Of a stretch of 64,000 nucleotides of DNA, positions 1-8,491 are shown one piece after another. Below the pieces are notes generated by a model. It was not told where the DNA came from and ran no database searches. It was given only the letters and a program-made list of their open reading frames with translations. The DNA comes from Winogradskyella pelagia (GTDB lineage: Bacteria; Bacteroidota; Bacteroidia; Flavobacteriales; Flavobacteriaceae). Made by a program: the position numbers and the translations under genes. Location of the stretch: the NCBI RefSeq assembly GCF_017581965.1, contig NZ_JAGEVF010000001.1, forward strand, positions 124,001 to 188,000, in the 5' to 3' direction. Each line of letters opens with the position of its first letter. The stretch's first letter is position 1.

Positions 1-990
1 TGACAGGTATTGGTTGTGGTTGTTGTATTGGTTAAGCATACCTGCCTTAAAATTAATAATCTCGTATTGTTTGTTTAAAACATCTTGTCTGTCACCAATT
101 CCCACTCCAAAGGGTAAAGCAGCGGCAATCTCCTTTGAAGCTAGATAATTGATTAAAAGCCGGTGCTCTAACGTGTTTTTGGTAACTGTAAACCTGTTCT
201 TTGTAATAATGGTGTTTAAATCAAAGTCTAACGTGTTCCCAAAGGTTTGTATTCTCTGGTGAACAACAGGAATTTGAAATGCCAAGATGCCTAATAATAT
301 ACCTAGCAATGCCGTTGCAAGCATTTTTTTTAAGTTATCTCGTTTCTTTATAATTAAAAACAGCCATAAAGCTATTAACAGTAAAACAGAGAGTTTATTT
401 CCTAATATAACAATAATTCCAAGGGTTGATAACAAGATGATTGCATTTAAAAGGATGTTATTCTTAAGGGAAATCTCTCTTGAGCTTACAATTAACGGAA
501 TTAGTAAAATAAAAATCAAATAGAATTGACTTACTCCTAATTTTTCTTCTAAGGTAAAATGAACAAATGTGCTTACAACTCGATTATCTATAAAAATATG
601 AATAAATAGAAGGGCTAAAAACAAAATGGGAATAGTAAACTTTAAATACAGAAGTAATTTTTGAAACAGATTATTATTTTTAGGCTCTGCATAAATTACC
701 AATGGCAGAAAAAGCAAAGGTAGCAAAACCTCAACACGTCTTAATCCTTCTGTGGTATTGGTTGAATACAACAAACTAAATACTTGTATAAGGAATAACA
801 GTATAAAGCCAAGAACTATTTTATTAGCATAAAGTGTTTTGAATTTGGTTTTTAAATTGCTAGGGAGGTCAAACAAGAAGAGAGCAAGAAGCAAATAAGC
901 TACAATATTGGAAACTGCATAGGACACAACAAATGATACAAGCATAAGGTAGCAGAGGATATAAAAAACATATTGTTTTTTAGTTACCAT
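1..990 (-). CDS. O-antigen ligase / Wzy_C-type polymerase, 3' end cut by window
   Basis: The frame opens at an ATG at 990 and stays open to the window edge, giving 330 codons with the C-terminus missing. The product is very hydrophobic, with a chain of membrane segments. Just before the edge it has the motif HNQYL (residues about 325-329) after a polar loop, which is what Wzy_C/WaaL-type O-antigen ligases and polymerases show in their large periplasmic loop. Such proteins transfer or polymerise undecaprenyl-linked glycan on the outer face of the inner membrane. The start overlaps the end of the upstream beta-helix gene by 11 bases, so it is the last visible member of the glycan operon. Ligase versus polymerase cannot be decided from sequence; a second polymerase-like gene (1998-3323) makes ligase the slightly better guess. 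Confidence 0.75.
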   Translation of the reverse strand, partial: MVTKKQYVFYILCYLMLVSFVVSYAVSNIVAYLLLALFLFDLPSNLKTKFKTLYANKIVLGFILLFLIQVFSLLYSTNTTEGLRRVEVLLPLLFLPLVIYAEPKNNNLFQKLLLYLKFTIPILFLALLFIHIFIDNRVVSTFVHFTLEEKLGVSQFYLIFILLIPLIVSSREISLKNNILLNAIILLSTLGIIVILGNKLSVLLLIALWLFLIIKKRDNLKKMLATALLGILLGILAFQIPVVHQRIQTFGNTLDFDLNTIITKNRFTVTKNTLEHRLLINYLASKEIAAALPFGVGIGDRQDVLNKQYEIINFKAGMLNQYNNHNQYLS

Positions 991-2008
991 GTTCCAATTC
1001 ATTTTTAACGAGCACATTGGTAAGAACATTGTCATATATCGGCATATCCTTTGCAAGACTGTTAAATTCAATATTTTCTATAATGCACGGTTCCGGATAA
1101 AAGCCCAAATCAAATCTTGCACTATAGGTTCTAGAGCGGTCATTGGCATAAATCTGCAAGGTATCTATGGTGCAGTCATTGCATTTATTAAACCACGCTC
1201 CTACAAAATCGCGCTCTGAGCCTAGCTCGGCATCCTCCAAACCAAACATGTTTTTATTTGTGCCCAATCCAAAGTTTTCAATCTTAATTCTCTTTATGCT
1301 ATGGTTTTTTCCTGTAAGATACAATGCGGTCCTATCGGTATTTTTAATTAAAAGATTATCTATTGTAATACCTTCAGGATTATTATTCCAACCATGAACC
1401 TGAAATGCTGCTGCACTATACTTAAAAAAATCGTCTTCTGTTCCTCCTGTTTGTTCAATTTCTAATGTTCTTATTTCAATGTTTTTAGTGCCTAGGTAAA
1501 TGCTCATCCCTCTGTTCTTTTTTTTATAAAGGCTTTTAGCTTTATTAGATTTTATGAGTAATGTATCAAACTTTATATCGTTTGAATTACGCATAAAAAC
1601 CTTATCAAGAACTGTCAATTTTCCTTCAAAAACTAGCCTTTGGGATTTTTCATTGTCCTTATCAATAATTTGAAATGTTCCTGCTATAATAGCATCATCA
1701 AAAACTAATTTAACATCACTTAGCCCTTGAAGCAATAGATTGAGATAATAGGTGCCCTTAACAAACTTTAATGGGATTCCGTGGTCTGCTAACTCCATTA
1801 AAGATAAGAGATCCTTATCAGCATAATAATTGTCAGGATATATACCATAGCGTCGCACATCGCCTTTAGGAAAGCTGTCATTTAAAACATATGCCTTATC
1901 GTCAAAAGCATTGTTGAGTATTGGAGCTTCTAGCAAAATAATGGAATCATTGTTTTTACAGGTTAAAAACAATAAGAACAAAATAATGGTTGTAATCCTA
2001 AATCTCAT
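980..2008 (-). CDS. Lipoprotein with parallel beta-helix (pectate-lyase-like) fold
   Basis: 342 residues. The N-terminus is a short charged start, a hydrophobic stretch and a lipobox ending in Cys17 (LFLTC), so export and lipidation are predicted. From about residue 90 onward there are regularly spaced short strands of the type I-x-I-D-x-L-x-I-x-N, which suits a right-handed parallel beta-helix. That fold is used by polysaccharide lyases, hydrolases, epimerases and phage-type depolymerases. No catalytic residues can be assigned by eye. The start overlaps the Wzy-like gene upstream by 11 bases and the end overlaps the ligase-like gene by 11 bases. It is one of three beta-helix proteins in this glycan operon, so a role in trimming or modifying the exported polymer is my inference. 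Confidence 0.7.
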   Translation of the reverse strand: MRFRITTIILFLLFLTCKNNDSIILLEAPILNNAFDDKAYVLNDSFPKGDVRRYGIYPDNYYADKDLLSLMELADHGIPLKFVKGTYYLNLLLQGLSDVKLVFDDAIIAGTFQIIDKDNEKSQRLVFEGKLTVLDKVFMRNSNDIKFDTLLIKSNKAKSLYKKKNRGMSIYLGTKNIEIRTLEIEQTGGTEDDFFKYSAAAFQVHGWNNNPEGITIDNLLIKNTDRTALYLTGKNHSIKRIKIENFGLGTNKNMFGLEDAELGSERDFVGAWFNKCNDCTIDTLQIYANDRSRTYSARFDLGFYPEPCIIENIEFNSLAKDMPIYDNVLTNVLVKNELEHGN

Positions 2009-3323
2009 CTTTTCTAACTACCAATTTATTGGGCCAATATCTAATTAAAATTACGGTTAAAATAATCGCCGTTAAGAAATACAAATTCCCACCCATGGCA
2101 AAGTTAACAAAGAAAGACGCCAGTACTACGACACCTAAAAAGGCATAAACCAAGATGTTAACTTCAGAACCCTGTTTGGCTTTTAAATAAGTTCTTTGGG
2201 TAAATCTTCCTAACAAAAAGCTGAACACGAAACCAAAAACTCCAAAATCGATAAAAAACGGTCCCCAAAACGTCGTATAAACTGCTGGTTTATAAGAAAC
2301 CTCGTTCAAATCTGCAAATGAGGGAATATTAATGCCAATAATTTTTAAGAATTTAAAATAGGTATAGAACTCAAACATGCCATAATAATATCCCCAAGAT
2401 TTATCCAGGTGACTGATAAGTCTAATATATTCAGCCACACTGTGGGCAAAATAATGCTTAAGGCTATAGGCACTCATCAATTTATTCTTTTCTAAAGTGT
2501 TTTTTGAATTTCTAACATTATACTTAAAATCACTATCCATTTTAGAATCGTGATAGAACTCCCAGATTCTTATTGTGTCATAATAATTAAACGCAGCAAG
2601 TCTATTATTCACTACTTTCTGACTAAAAATAATGAAGCCAATGAGTAAAACAACTGTCGGTATCCAAACTTTCTTTTTAAGTAGGATACTAGGTAATTTA
2701 AAAAGATGGTGTGAGTATATCTTAATGCTAGTATGCGATTTAAAAAAGCTAATGCCAGAGGCCAAAAATGTTATTAAAAGCATTACACCAACAAAAACAA
2801 TGAGAAGCCTACTCTCCGTTAAAATGGAATCTGCGATAGGAAATAAACCAAATAGAGCCACAAGAACAAAAAAAGCCTTATTCATGTTCTTATACCATAA
2901 TATTGCCAACATAAGTGCGATGGTTGCAAAAGGGTAGGTTACTGCAGAAAACACCCCCAACAGGCCAGAACCACCTTCTTGTGCCAACAATTCCATCCGC
3001 GTTTTTACAAGGTTGTCAGCAAAATATATACCCTGAATTATGAGTCGTTGATATATTCTAACCAAAACTCCAGAAACCCCAACAGCAAAAAGTAAGACAA
3101 CCAACAGCTGTTTTTTCTGGTTGGAGATGTATTGTGGTCTAACCTTAACAGATTTAATAGATTTTAATCCCAGGACAAATAAGATATTGAAGACTACAAG
3201 CGTAAATACTGCAAACCATACCGAATCGCCTAAATTGATATAGGTTGCCGGTATTGTAAGAAATGCTAGAAGCCATATTACAAATGAAATTAACAATAGA
3301 TTTATTGGTTTTACTAATGCCAT
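1998..3323 (-). CDS. Oligosaccharide repeat-unit polymerase, Wzy-like
   Basis: 441 residues with about ten or more predicted membrane segments over the whole length. A large polar loop at roughly residues 235-345 contains many Tyr, Asp and His residues. This layout is that of Wzy-type polymerases, which join undecaprenyl-linked repeat units in the periplasm. Family members share little sequence, so the call rests on topology and context: it sits one base downstream of an acyltransferase gene and overlaps the following beta-helix lipoprotein gene by 11 bases in the same operon. It could instead be another polytopic glycan-export protein, although the length and the position of the loop do not fit a Wzx flippase. 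Confidence 0.65.
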   Translation of the reverse strand: MALVKPINLLLISFVIWLLAFLTIPATYINLGDSVWFAVFTLVVFNILFVLGLKSIKSVKVRPQYISNQKKQLLVVLLFAVGVSGVLVRIYQRLIIQGIYFADNLVKTRMELLAQEGGSGLLGVFSAVTYPFATIALMLAILWYKNMNKAFFVLVALFGLFPIADSILTESRLLIVFVGVMLLITFLASGISFFKSHTSIKIYSHHLFKLPSILLKKKVWIPTVVLLIGFIIFSQKVVNNRLAAFNYYDTIRIWEFYHDSKMDSDFKYNVRNSKNTLEKNKLMSAYSLKHYFAHSVAEYIRLISHLDKSWGYYYGMFEFYTYFKFLKIIGINIPSFADLNEVSYKPAVYTTFWGPFFIDFGVFGFVFSFLLGRFTQRTYLKAKQGSEVNILVYAFLGVVVLASFFVNFAMGGNLYFLTAIILTVILIRYWPNKLVVRKDEI

Positions 3324-3324
3324 C

Positions 3325-4323
3325 TCAATGTGTTAAGGGGTTTTTAAAAAGAAACTTTAAGAGTTTAAATCTCTTGGTGATTTCGATTAAGACCAACGGG
3401 GCAATCAAGCCTACAGATAGACCAAAAACAAGGTGTATCCCTAAGTTGGAGACTCCAAAAAACTTATCTAACACTATTCTTGTACCAGAGGCAAATAAAA
3501 TATGTGCTAAATAGATTTCTAGTGAGTATTTACCCAAATAGGAAAAGCTCTTAAGCGTTAACAAAACAACTATAAATATAACAGCTAAAACACCGAGAAT
3601 CGCTGGAATAATCTGGTTGTCATAATTAAGTCTTTGATTGTTTATATTGAATAAAACCACCGCACTAAAGGCGAAAAGTGAAACTACCATAAGAGCTAAG
3701 GACCATTTTATAGTTAGCTTTTGTAACATTTGTTTACCGTGTAGAGCGTATAAAATACCTAATTGAAAGAACAAAAAATTATAGCCGAACTTTTGAGCTA
3801 CATACCAAAAATCTATATCATAAACTCGAAGGAAGATACCAACAATAATTAATGAAGCAAGAAGGTAATTATGCCATTTTGGTTGTACATAGTGATATAG
3901 AAACGCTGAAATTGAAAATATTAGGAGTAAAACATACAGGAACCACATTTGGCCTTTTGGTAGCACAAAGACATCCAAAATATCAGCAATATTAGTGTTG
4001 CCATTGGTATACCGATCTAAACTTAGTTGTACAATAAATTGTATAACAGACCATAGCATATAGAGATAAAACAAAAGAGAGAACTTATCCTTAAGAAACA
4101 CTCTTAACCCTCTCTTCTGTAAACTCTTCAGGAAGAAAATACCCGAAAGAAAAAAGAACAAAGGCATATGGAAGGTGTAAATGATATAATCCGTATTGAT
4201 AAATATGGCCCCATTAAAAAGTTCTGCATTGTTTAAGCCTCTAATAACATGACCAAGAACTACAAGAATAATTCCCAATCCTTTGGCACGATCTATCCAT
4301 TCTATTTTTCTTGTATTTGCCAT
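3325..4323 (-). CDS. Acyltransferase family 3 (membrane O-acyltransferase)
   Basis: 332 residues, about ten hydrophobic segments. The N-terminus reads WIDRAKGLGIILVVLGH, with the conserved R12 and H25 of the Acyl_transf_3 family, followed by FHMPLFFFLSG at about residues 51-61, another family signature. These integral inner-membrane enzymes transfer acetyl or other acyl groups to hydroxyls of surface sugars. It lies between a hexapeptide acyltransferase and the Wzy-like polymerase, so O-acylation of the repeat unit is the natural role. The acyl group and the sugar position cannot be read from sequence. Confidence 0.88.
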   Translation of the reverse strand: MANTRKIEWIDRAKGLGIILVVLGHVIRGLNNAELFNGAIFINTDYIIYTFHMPLFFFLSGIFFLKSLQKRGLRVFLKDKFSLLFYLYMLWSVIQFIVQLSLDRYTNGNTNIADILDVFVLPKGQMWFLYVLLLIFSISAFLYHYVQPKWHNYLLASLIIVGIFLRVYDIDFWYVAQKFGYNFLFFQLGILYALHGKQMLQKLTIKWSLALMVVSLFAFSAVVLFNINNQRLNYDNQIIPAILGVLAVIFIVVLLTLKSFSYLGKYSLEIYLAHILFASGTRIVLDKFFGVSNLGIHLVFGLSVGLIAPLVLIEITKRFKLLKFLFKNPLTH

Positions 4324-4337
4324 ATATGACCTTTGTC

Positions 4338-5081
4338 CTACTTTTGAGGCTTCTCGTAGACCTCCTCTACCAAATCGTGTCCTTCAATGCGGTTTAATTT
4401 TGATTTTACAGTGTCAAGATTATTGTCAATGTAGCGCAAAGGTTGGTTTACATGCATACCTGGCTCGGTCAAGTCCTTAGAAACCACACTGCCCGCACCC
4501 AGATGTATGGCATTGCCAATGGTTACACCAGGATTAAAAATACAGCCAGAACCTATATAAACATTATCGCCTATTTTAATGTCGCCATCTATACGCGCTC
4601 GGCTTATACCTGTATCTGCGTGATAGTAGCCATGAGTCCAGAGTTGTGAATTGATGCCTGCTAAAATTGAATTATTGCCAAAATAAACACCTTTAGTCAA
4701 ATCAATAAAATGATTAGAAACTATAAAGGTATTCTTTCCGAGATATAATGAAGCATCCCCGACTGAAACTCTATTATCTCCCCTTCTGAACTTATTGTTA
4801 TTTGATATACCAGATTTAATTCCAAGAAAAATGTCGAATGGCCCTTTAAAATAATTTAGATTTTTAATGAAGGCATTTTCTTCTAACACAATTTTTTTGT
4901 TTTTTATGAAATTAAAAAAACCTATCCTACTCTTTGGTTTAAGAATAATCTCTTCAGCTAAAAGAATATTAATGCCCAGTTTGGAACTATAAGAAATTTT
5001 ATGCCCTATTAGATTTAATAAGATTTTTCTTAAAATCCCTAATGGAACTAAACCTAATAATAGTGTTAATATTTTATTCAT
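4338..5081 (-). CDS. Hexapeptide-repeat (LbH) acyltransferase
   Basis: 247 residues. Short I/V/L-G-x-x-x-x repeats build a left-handed parallel beta-helix in the second half, best seen at about residues 168-205 (IKIGDNVYIGSGCIF, then GVTIG and IHLGAGSVV). A WTHGYYH stretch at about residues 148-154 supplies a His of the type used as catalytic base in this superfamily. The enzyme should be cytoplasmic and acylate a nucleotide-linked or lipid-linked sugar. The first half is less repeat-like. Its start overlaps the stop of the upstream beta-helix gene by one base (TAATG), so translation is probably coupled. Confidence 0.85.
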   Translation of the reverse strand: MNKILTLLLGLVPLGILRKILLNLIGHKISYSSKLGINILLAEEIILKPKSRIGFFNFIKNKKIVLEENAFIKNLNYFKGPFDIFLGIKSGISNNNKFRRGDNRVSVGDASLYLGKNTFIVSNHFIDLTKGVYFGNNSILAGINSQLWTHGYYHADTGISRARIDGDIKIGDNVYIGSGCIFNPGVTIGNAIHLGAGSVVSKDLTEPGMHVNQPLRYIDNNLDTVKSKLNRIEGHDLVEEVYEKPQK

Positions 5082-6946
5082 TAGTTTAAATTGCCTGAAA
5101 AATTAGTGACATTTGGGCCTGATAACAGTTGAAAATCTTCTCCAGAATTATTTGTAATCCTCACCTCGATATTCTTAGGACTACTGATATAAACATTGGT
5201 AGAAAATACAATAGTAGAATACCCGGCTGTTGTCGAGGTATAAAATTGTGAATTTAGTGGAATGAAAGCCCCACTTTCTTCATAACCAAAGTCTATTTTA
5301 ATAGTCTTTCCTATAGATAAATTATTAATTCCTAAAGTTAAATTAAATGAATAGTAACCAATTGATGTTGTCAAATAGTGGTCGTTAATTAAATCAAATG
5401 AATTATTGGTGTCAAAAATAACGTTAGTCCAATTTAGCTTTATTCGATTACTCCCATTTGGAACTACTAAATCAGTACCTGACATATCTCGGTTATCAAC
5501 AATAAAGAATGGAGAATTATTATTATCTATTAGTGTCGAACCGTTATGAATTACTAAATTATTACCATTTGAAAAACCCGGTTTGATTTGATAAAAATTC
5601 GAATTATTAACTCCGTTTAAGACGTTATTCGTGTCTAGGGTGTTTTCTCTAAAAACGGAGTAAGCGATATAGTTATTTAATTCAATCACATTTTGATAAT
5701 TAGATAAAACGTGAGACGAATAACGGAAAAAGTTATTGTTAATTCTTATTCCCGAAACAAAACCATTATCGTTATAAAAACCTCCAATTTTACAACTGCT
5801 TTTTATGCTTTGATTATTAACAAATCTATTATAACTGATTTCAGAATTTGTTGAGGGTTTTATCCAAATATGATGATTGTTGTTGCCGTCAAACTCAACG
5901 TTATTAATTGTAAAACCGTTCGAATTTACTCCTCTTCTATTAAGAATTATACCTGCTGATGTATTAGTCCCATCGAATCCACAACCTGTAATTAAGCCGC
6001 CCTCTACTTTAGCCAAATGGCCCTCAAAATAAATTCCACCTTTTTGACATGCATAAATTTTTAGATTATTTGAATTAAAATTGAATCCTACGCCATTCTC
6101 GCCTTTAATCCCGTAACCTTTACACCTGTCTATTTCAACATTACTTAAAATTGTAGATGTTGAGGCATAATAATCTGGATTTCCATAAATTTCATTCACA
6201 TTGATATCTACATAACCACCCGGAACGTTTGAATTATGAGTGACATAATTTCCAAAATTGGCTAGATAATTAACTTCAAAAGGGTAATTTATTGAGTCGG
6301 GAGATAGCAAAGGTATGTATATGCCATTTTCTGAGAAAAGGTTATTTTCAAAACCAGCGACACCAAAATTATTAAAACTAAAGGCTTTGCATCCAAACAT
6401 TAATACACCTCCTTTTGGTGGTTCTGACAGCACATTACAATTAGCATTGATTCCATTTTCGCCTGGTAAACTTGGGCTATAAATTGAGAAGTCACTAAAA
6501 AATCCATTTGTTTGAAATTTATTAACCACGATGTCGTTATTCTCATTCGTTACTCCTAATAAAAGAAATGCATAATCACTCGTTCGATTAATAAAAATTG
6601 TACTATTTAACCCATCGCCTTGTATTTTTAAACCTGGTGGATTCAATATATTTGAACTGTTCGTATTTGAAACCATGTTCATTTTTGGTCTAAAAACAAT
6701 GGGGCAATCCAAGTAGTAAGTGCCTGCATCTATAACCAAAGTCGCTCCATCCAATTCATCTACCGCCTGCTGAAGACTTTCAGATATTTCTGAGTTGGGC
6801 TGTATCGAATATTCTTGATTAAAAAAAACAAACTTTTCATATTGCGAATCATCTTCTAATGGATAGCCTTCAATAAAATTATATTCTTTTACACAGCTAG
6901 TGAAAATTATTGCAACCGCAATAGCAGATGGTATTTTTACTTTCAT
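5081..6946 (-). CDS. Large Asn-rich parallel beta-helix lipoprotein
   Basis: 621 residues. The N-terminus has a hydrophobic segment ending in a lipobox-like FTSC with Cys18. Residues 60-90 (VIDAGTYYLDCPIVF) resemble the N-terminal part of pectate-lyase-superfamily proteins. The middle, about 130-440, is a long series of NN-x-F/I-x-x-N-like strand and turn units typical of right-handed beta-helices. The last 120 residues look like a separate beta-sandwich. The protein is unusually rich in Asn and its DNA is AT-rich (a sampled 60-base line was 30% GC against 45% in pseI), which may point to recent acquisition. Activity is unknown; glycan lyase, epimerase or depolymerase are the options. Confidence 0.7.
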   Translation of the reverse strand: MKVKIPSAIAVAIIFTSCVKEYNFIEGYPLEDDSQYEKFVFFNQEYSIQPNSEISESLQQAVDELDGATLVIDAGTYYLDCPIVFRPKMNMVSNTNSSNILNPPGLKIQGDGLNSTIFINRTSDYAFLLLGVTNENNDIVVNKFQTNGFFSDFSIYSPSLPGENGINANCNVLSEPPKGGVLMFGCKAFSFNNFGVAGFENNLFSENGIYIPLLSPDSINYPFEVNYLANFGNYVTHNSNVPGGYVDINVNEIYGNPDYYASTSTILSNVEIDRCKGYGIKGENGVGFNFNSNNLKIYACQKGGIYFEGHLAKVEGGLITGCGFDGTNTSAGIILNRRGVNSNGFTINNVEFDGNNNHHIWIKPSTNSEISYNRFVNNQSIKSSCKIGGFYNDNGFVSGIRINNNFFRYSSHVLSNYQNVIELNNYIAYSVFRENTLDTNNVLNGVNNSNFYQIKPGFSNGNNLVIHNGSTLIDNNNSPFFIVDNRDMSGTDLVVPNGSNRIKLNWTNVIFDTNNSFDLINDHYLTTSIGYYSFNLTLGINNLSIGKTIKIDFGYEESGAFIPLNSQFYTSTTAGYSTIVFSTNVYISSPKNIEVRITNNSGEDFQLLSGPNVTNFSGNLN

Positions 6947-6954
6947 ATCATATA

Positions 6955-8475
6955 TTATTTGGTATTTAATAGTTGATTTACTCTTCTATAAAATCTGCTG
7001 GTTTTTTCATCATATGCATTGTTTTTTATGGTACTATGAACATCATTTATGTCAATTTTTTGAAGTCTTAAATCATTGTAATAGAATAAAAATTTCTCTT
7101 CTAAAATCATATCTATAATATACTTTGGTCTTGATATTTCTAAATCCTCATTCTTATACCTCACAGTACTATAAACAATATTAGGTGTGGCAAAAGGCAT
7201 GATTGTTTCCATTTTCTCCTGTTTAGAACTGTTCACTACTACTTGATTATCTGAACCCTGACAAAAAGATAATATTTTAACATACATCTCTTTGGAATAA
7301 AAGCTCTTTAGGTGGGCAGTCTTTCTTTGTAAATAATCCGAGATGTAGTCCATGTAAGAATCAGTCATTTTATCATCAAGCACTCTAGAGTACTTAAATT
7401 CGTCAAAAAGTGCAATTAATTTTTGAGTGTCAGACTTTGGAAGTATGAATTTCCTTTTAGTCTTAATATTTAGAAGGAATAGTCCAATTATAGACCTAAA
7501 CGAATTGGGTCTATATAAAATAAGCCTTCTAAAATAGCTCATCAATGAGTTTTCTGATGGGCCAAATGACAATATACTGTCTGAACTCTGGCCATTTATG
7601 ATAATATAATCTTTACCATACTTCTCTCTAACCATACTTGTTCCAATGTAATGTAGTATTGAAAAATGCCTGTCAAATAATTGCTTATTGACAATCTCAT
7701 CAATTTTATTTTGAGGTACTTCCCCTAAATCAATTTGTAATTCTTCAAGTGGAATTTTCAGAGATTGAGAAATAGCTCTAACGCGAGCAACATCTTTTGC
7801 TCCAATTTTACTAATTGGATTGAGTTTAAAATAAATTGCTTTATAAGGTATATTATATTTAATAATGTAATTGAGTAATAAGCAAGAATCCTTTCCTCCA
7901 CTGAAGAACAATAGAACAGGTCTGTTTTTTTCTTTTATACATTTAAATGTATCATCTAAATCTTCCTCAACGGCTGTTTTGTGATTAATAATTGAGGGGG
8001 TTCGTTCTAAATCATTAAAGTAAGAAAGCTCAGTAATACTGTTGTCTTTAATTTCTAAAATACTTGCAGGACTTAACTTTTTAATTTCATTAATAAAAGT
8101 AGATTGACCTGTTGTATAGCGGTGTTTTTGCCAGTAGATATATTCATTTTCATTTTTGGAAATATTTCGTTCTAATTTTTCCAAAATAAAATTGTAGTCA
8201 TCGCTGACAAGGATTTTACCTTCTATTTTCGACCAATAAACCCTGTAGCCACCAAGAATATCGCTAGTAAGAGTAATGGAGTTTTGAGCAATGTCAATTC
8301 TAACCCAGTAGCCTTTTAATGAATTTGCAAAACTTGAGAGACTTGTCTTATCAGCACATTCAATATTAATAACACTCCCGAAAAGAAAAAAATCCTTATC
8401 TGCGTGATATGGCTCTTCACTAATTTTTATTTCAACAATAGTTTTTCCGACCTTTAAAGATTTAGAATACATCAA
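6955..8475 (-). CDS. Asparagine-synthetase-like ATP-pyrophosphatase without glutaminase Cys
   Basis: 506 residues. SGGKDS at 192-197 is the PP-loop of the adenylate-forming domain of asparagine synthetases and relatives. The first 155 residues follow the class II glutaminase layout (GGYRVYW at 75-81 and SDDY at 91-94), but residue 2 is Met and no N-terminal Cys is available after Met removal, so glutamine hydrolysis is not expected. Beta-lactam synthetase is a known family member with the same loss. The product probably activates a carboxylate and joins it to an amine or ammonia. In this glycan operon a uronic acid or another acidic sugar is a plausible substrate, by inference only. Its DNA is AT-rich like the neighbouring beta-helix gene. 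Confidence 0.75.
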   Translation of the reverse strand: MMYSKSLKVGKTIVEIKISEEPYHADKDFFLFGSVINIECADKTSLSSFANSLKGYWVRIDIAQNSITLTSDILGGYRVYWSKIEGKILVSDDYNFILEKLERNISKNENEYIYWQKHRYTTGQSTFINEIKKLSPASILEIKDNSITELSYFNDLERTPSIINHKTAVEEDLDDTFKCIKEKNRPVLLFFSGGKDSCLLLNYIIKYNIPYKAIYFKLNPISKIGAKDVARVRAISQSLKIPLEELQIDLGEVPQNKIDEIVNKQLFDRHFSILHYIGTSMVREKYGKDYIIINGQSSDSILSFGPSENSLMSYFRRLILYRPNSFRSIIGLFLLNIKTKRKFILPKSDTQKLIALFDEFKYSRVLDDKMTDSYMDYISDYLQRKTAHLKSFYSKEMYVKILSFCQGSDNQVVVNSSKQEKMETIMPFATPNIVYSTVRYKNEDLEISRPKYIIDMILEEKFLFYYNDLRLQKIDINDVHSTIKNNAYDEKTSRFYRRVNQLLNTK

Positions 8476-8491
8476 TATTTTTACCTATAAA

